From NCBI GenBank assembly GCA_001584585.1, contig LSYV01000149.1, positions 58,311 to 71,447 on the forward strand: a DNA stretch of 13,137 nt, written 5' to 3'. Source of the stretch: Gonium pectorale. Lineage: Eukaryota > Chlorophyta > Chlorophyceae > Chlamydomonadales > Volvocaceae. The notes beneath the pieces are model-generated. The model worked only from the letters and a program-made list of their open reading frames with translations, was not told the DNA's origin and ran no database searches. Below are positions 9,481-13,137 of the stretch, piece after piece (position 1 is the first letter of the stretch; every line of letters starts with the position of its first letter). A program made the position numbers and the translations under genes.

Positions 9481-9717
9481 TGTACTGGCATGCAACTGGC
9501 ATGCAACTGCTGCATGGTCGTGACGCCTGAGCGGCTGTGGCGGCGGCGGGGGTGGCGGCGGCTGCATGAGCACAAGCACCGCGCGTACCATGTTGTTGGG
9601 GAAGGTCGCGCCGGTGTACCGGAGAACCAGACCCTTCACCGCCACCCGCAACCTGCGCAACCTCCGCAAGCGCGCCGCGTGTGCGGCTTGGCGGGCGAGG
9701 GCGCAGGCTTTTGTGGG

Positions 9718-9757
9718 TTGTGTGTGTGTGTGTGTGGGTTGTGTGTGTGCGTGTGGG
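9718..9757. repeat. Interrupted GT microsatellite
   Basis: Runs of TG dinucleotides are broken by GGG. It is a simple repeat with no gene across it. Confidence 0.9.
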
Positions 9758-9914
9758 GTGGAGGGTTGCACGAGACGTTACGGCGGCCGAGCAGGGGCGT
9801 CGGGCACTCAGTGGCACTCAGCGGCTTGGCATGGCATGGCATGGCGTGCTGTGGATGCGGGGCGGTGTTGTATTGGCGCTTGCCTCCGTGGCGTTCATTG
9901 GTAAGGAGGTCGTG

Positions 9915-9946
9915 CATGTGTAACTGGCGGCATGTGTAACTGGCGG
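9915..9946 (+). terminator. Duplicated TGTAA poly(A) signal in a 16-bp tandem repeat
   Basis: CATGTGTAACTGGCGG is present twice, back to back. The two TGTAA copies are at 9919-9923 and 9935-9939. They are the first plus-strand TGTAA sites I find after the gene-3 stop at 8856, so they are the best candidate end of that transcript. That would give a 3' UTR of about 1.1 kb that includes the satellite. Confidence 0.45.
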
Positions 9947-11060
9947 AGCTGGTGGCGAACGCAGCGTTTTTCGGCATAACGGTGCCTCGCTGGTCGCCGC
10001 CTGGTGGCCGTCGGTGGCCGTCGGTGGCCGTGGTGCCGTCCACCCCCAGCCCCACGCCCACCCCGCTGCGATGCATGCATGCATGCCGGCAGTGCTGTAC
10101 AGCCCACTCTGAGCCCGTCAGCCCGGCATGCGTGGGCTGCGTGGGCTGCGTGGGCTTGGTGGGATGGGTGGGTGCGGCCGCACGGCCCACCCTGCAGCGG
10201 CCCTCCCCTCCCCTCCCCACCCCTCCCCACCCCTCCCCACCCCTCGGCGACTATGCGCTGCGCTGTGCATCTCGCCCATCTTGACCCCCCCCCAAACACA
10301 CAAAAAGCTCTTCATTATAGCGTTGCCCCGGTTGCGCTTTCGGGCGCGCACATCTGCACTTGAGGGGTAGATCCCCTTTCTCCGCAACTACTACTACACC
10401 CCGCTGCTACAAGGGGGGCCTGGGTGGGGTGGGGCGGCCATGGAATGGGGGAATTCCGTCATTCTGTCGTTCTGCGCACACGGCCGCGGGAGGACCTGCG
10501 GGTGATACGTGCTAAACAAATACACAGAGGAGGTTGAGCATCGCTCGTTGCCGTCGCCTGCACGCTGCCGCCCGCGCAGCCGTGGGGTGTGGCAGCGGCC
10601 AGCGCCGTGGTGCCCCGGTGGTCTCCCCAGCTTCCCCTAGTGCCCAACAGCACAGGCCGTGGGCCGTCAAGGCACGCACGCAAGCAGCTAGGCAGCGCGT
10701 GTTCTCACTGACCTACGCCCGGGTGTGGTGCCGAGTAAATAAGTGCCGTGGTGGAGCCACGCGCGGCTAGGTGCACGATTGCACGGGCACACGCCAAAGG
10801 GTAGGGTTTGCCCGAGTCCTGCAGCTGTACGGGTCATGAAGGGCTCTGTCGGAATTGAGCACCCGCCTTTGCATACTAGAGCTCCTTCGTAGACCTGATG
10901 CTTCTTGTGAATCCCGCATGAGAAAATGAGAGGAGGGTCAGCCGAAAACACATCCACCCATTAACCTCTGGACTGATCTAGTTCGTTATTTAAAATCTTT
11001 GACAATTCGCTTACATACTGACTCTGAAGGCCCTGGTGGGACTGCGCCTGGCGAGTGACC
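9947..11060. other. Intergenic spacer and upstream region of the Tmemb_185A-like gene
   Basis: No convincing gene was found on either strand. The spacer contains a 10-bp repeat (GTGGCCGTCG) at 10004-10033, ATGC repeated four times at 10071-10086, and a CCCCTCCCCA-type polypyrimidine tract at 10201-10245. The stretch from about 10780 to 11010 is relatively AT-rich and probably includes the promoter of the following gene. Confidence 0.5.
10987..10995 (+). promoter_or_regulatory. Possible TATA-like element (TATTTAAAA)
   Basis: This AT-rich run stands out in GC-rich DNA and lies 66 bases upstream of the ATG at 11061. The position fits a core promoter with a short leader. The call rests on composition and position only. 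Confidence 0.3.
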
Positions 11061-13137
11061 ATGGAGGCCGCGGTCAGCCCCACCACCGCGCTAGTGCAGC
11101 CGGTTGTCCATCCATTTTCAGTATCGGCCATTCCAGCCCAGAACACACCGGGCCAGGCCGCTGCAGACGCGGCTGCAGAGCATGAGCGGACCCATCGTGA
11201 GTCCTGGTCGACGGGGGTCACTCTTCCTCGTCTGGCGTCGGAGCAAATATCCGCCAGCGGCAGCAGGCAGGAAACGCCGCAATGGGACAGAGGGACATCC
11301 CTGCCGGGCGTCGCTTCGGGAGAGCCCGGCGCCCCGGAAACAGGCCCTGCTCCCGACATTAGCATCGCTCGGCGTAGCAGTTCCTCCTTCTCTGCGGGCC
11401 TGCCGATCAGCGCGGAGGAATTGGGCGACCAGGAGGCGGTCGTGCTCACGCCCAGCCGCTTGCGCCTCGACTCGCGCGTCGTCATGGGTCACGCGACGCT
11501 GATGTGGCTCATGAACGCGATATGGGCCAGGCTCATATGGGACAAGGTGGGTGCGCGCGCGGGTGCGCGGGTGCGCGGGGGGGGGGCACATCGCCGGGAC
11601 TCGCGTGCCGGGTCCGTGCACACACACGTGCGTGCATAACGTAACACACGTGCGTGCGTGCGGCGGCTGGGCGTATCCCCCCGTTGCCAGGGCGGTGCAC
11701 TCCGTGCGTTTGGGTTGGTGTGTGCGTGTGTGTGTGTGTGTGCAGGGAGTTGGGGGCGCTCCGCCGCTGCGGCGCTGCGGCGCTGGGCGCTGGAGGACGG
11801 CCGCTGGGCCCCCCGCAGATGGCGCTACGCCGCTGGCGTCGCCGCTGGGCCACTCGGGACGAGGGGACCCGCGGGCCTGCCAAGCCTTGCCGCCACCCGC
11901 TGCTGCGGCCGCGGGGCTGCGGCCGCTGCCTGCCCTCTCGCCCCACCGGCGCCTCCTGCCCCCTACTGCACCCGGGCGGGCGCTGATGACCGCGGAGCAG
12001 CGCCGGGGCTGTGTCCCTCGCCTCCCACGCCCCTGCCCTCCCGCCCTCCCCTCTCCCAACCGCCACCCCCGTTCACCGTCCTTGCACCCGTCAGCCAGCC
12101 AGGCGCCCCCCCTTCCCCGGGACGGGACAAAGGCTGCTGGTGCCCAGCCCGTTGATACCTATGCCCTGCTCGGCAGGCCCCCTCTTCGCCCCTGTCCACC
12201 CTCCACCCTCCGCCCTGCCCCCCGCCCGCAGTTGGACGGCAACATCAGCTGGAGCTGGTGGTTTGTGTTCGCGCCCACCCTCCTGGGCCACGCGCTGCAC
12301 GTGCCTATGCACCTGGCGGTGCTGGCGGCGGCGGTGAGCGGGGGGGGCGGGGGCGGTGGATGAGTGGAGATGGGGGAGGAGGGGTCGTGTATGAGCGGGA
12401 GGGTGGCGGGGGTGGGGGTGGTGGTGCGGATGCGGGCCCGGGGGATGAAGATGCGGGAGAGACTGGCAGGCGGGCGGGGGCCGGGGGTTTGTAAGGATGG
12501 GCCTGAGTGCGGGGGCAAGCAGGGTCAGGATGGCTCCCCGGCGAGCACTGCGGGTCCTGGGCGCCGCGGGTGTGGGTGTGTGGGTGTGTGCCAGGGAGAC
12601 ATGCGGGTGTGGGGGTGGTGCGGGGGTATGCGGTGACGTGGGCGGCGCGGGGTGCGCGCGGGGAATGGGAGGGCGGGGGGTGGGGGGTTGAAGGGAAAGG
12701 AGAATGGGGGGTGGGGGGTGGCGGGCACACGCGCCCATACCTGCGACCGCCTGCAAGATGCGTTTGCAGGATGCCAGTCCCGGTGCTAGTGCTGTTAGGA
12801 CGCATTTCGGCCTGGGGAGGGGGTTTTGCAGGGTTATCAGGCGTTCTCCACCTGGAGGGGGGAGCGCCACAGGGCTGGCTGCAGTTGCTGCGGCCCAGCG
12901 GGACTACTAGTGCCATGTCTGCGGCGACGGCAGGAGAGACGGAGGGCGGGGGAGGGGGCGACGGCTGTGTGGGCCGGCACGGCGGCGTGTAGGGCATGCG
13001 AGGGTGGTAGTGGTTGTGGCGGTGCATGGGCATGAGCATTGGCATGTTGGGGCGGGGTCTTGGTGGTTGAACCCCCGCACGCCCGAACCAACTCCCCCTC
13101 CACTGGCCGCCGTGAGCGCTCGACGCGCCCTCGGGAC
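11061..13137 (+). CDS. Tmemb_185A-like multi-pass membrane protein (3' end missing)
   Basis: Exon 1, 11061-11546, encodes 162 residues. It starts at ATG with good context (ACCATGG) and follows an in-frame TGA at 11025. Exon 2, 12232-12333, encodes 34 residues and joins in phase 0 across a 685-base GT-AG intron. Residues 1-130 are Ser/Pro/Ala-rich, lack hydrophobic segments and are probably disordered and cytosolic. From about 145 comes a hydrophobic stretch (ATLMWLMNAIWARLIWDK), then LDGNISWSWWFVFAPTLLGH. The W-W-x-VF-x-P pattern after a short Asp-containing loop resembles the Tmemb_185A/TMEM185 family, whose plant members can carry a C-terminal RING finger. Exon 2 ends at a strong donor (GTGAGC at 12334), so the gene continues. 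A possible next exon begins after TTTTGCAG at 12832 (reading GYQAFSTWRGE), but it shows no clear family signal. No function is proposed beyond an integral membrane protein. Confidence 0.68.
12334..13137 (+). other. G-rich intron and unresolved right edge of the Tmemb_185A-like gene
   Basis: Long G-runs and GGGTGT-type simple sequence fill most of this stretch. Candidate acceptors end at 12769 and 12831. The reading after 12769 hits a stop at about 12908. The reading after 12831 stays open to about 13035 but is Arg/Gly/Cys-rich and not recognisable. No exon is called. Confidence 0.4.

Noticed and set aside
8776..9771. Minus-strand frame of 331 codons with FRSIPVHSGP repeats
   Set aside because: The repeat is the direct reading of the 10-bp satellite, and the rest runs antisense through the last exon of gene 3. 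Only the short patch at 9560-9720 was kept as a question.
10071..10086. ATGC repeat as a possible protein-binding palindrome
   Set aside because: It is a plain four-copy tetranucleotide microsatellite in a spacer with no other sign of function.
11551..12363. Open frame of 270 codons through the intron of the Tmemb_185A-like gene
   Set aside because: Only the part at 12232-12333 shows family signal. Joining 11546 directly to 12232 gives the continuous DK-LDGNISWSWW reading, so the rest is best explained as intron.
1..13137. Search for a bacterial-type defence island, prophage, CRISPR array or transposon with terminal repeats
   Set aside because: Spliced genes, algal poly(A) signals and eukaryotic plastid proteins explain the window. 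No transposase, integrase, reverse transcriptase or spaced direct-repeat array was seen.

Overview
The window looks like nuclear DNA from a green alga of the Chlamydomonas/Volvox group. It is very GC-rich, and its genes are split into small exons by GT-AG introns of about 100-800 bases. Donors are mostly GTGAG, GTGGG or GTGCG, and acceptors sit after C-rich tracts. TGTAA, the usual polyadenylation signal of volvocine algae, lies downstream of two genes. Microsatellites and minisatellites are frequent in introns and spacers. There are no bacterial-type operons, no CRISPR array and no recognisable tRNA or rRNA. The species cannot be named from the sequence alone.

Four protein-coding genes can be supported, each by exons whose reading phases join exactly. 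(1) On the minus strand, about 2874 down to 328 and continuing left, is a DUF1350-family alpha/beta-hydrolase-like protein with a GHSLG nucleophile elbow. (2) Divergent from it on the plus strand, 3741-4957, is a complete 194-residue DUF3007-family plastid membrane protein with a clear transit peptide. Its likely poly(A) signal is at 5712. (3) On the plus strand, 6123-8856, is a five-exon protein of 247 residues. It has a probable thylakoid-lumen-type targeting region and two CX3CX3C motifs whose cysteines are each exactly 40 residues apart; I cannot name the family. (4) On the plus strand, from 11061 and running off the right edge, is a protein with a soluble Ser/Pro-rich N-terminal part followed by membrane segments resembling the Tmemb_185A (TMEM185/Fragile-X-F-associated) family.

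The first three genes all look plastid-related, and two of them belong to families known from cyanobacteria and plants. Genes 1 and 2 share a divergent upstream region of up to 866 bases. Nothing suggests a transferred island. The spacer between genes 3 and 4 (8857-11060) holds an 11-copy 10-bp satellite at 9371-9480, several simple repeats, and one short coding-like patch (about 9560-9720, minus strand) that I cannot assign.

The most interesting item is the twin CX3CX3C protein. I see no evidence for a multi-gene system. The window reads as an ordinary stretch of an algal nuclear genome with several poorly characterised plastid genes.
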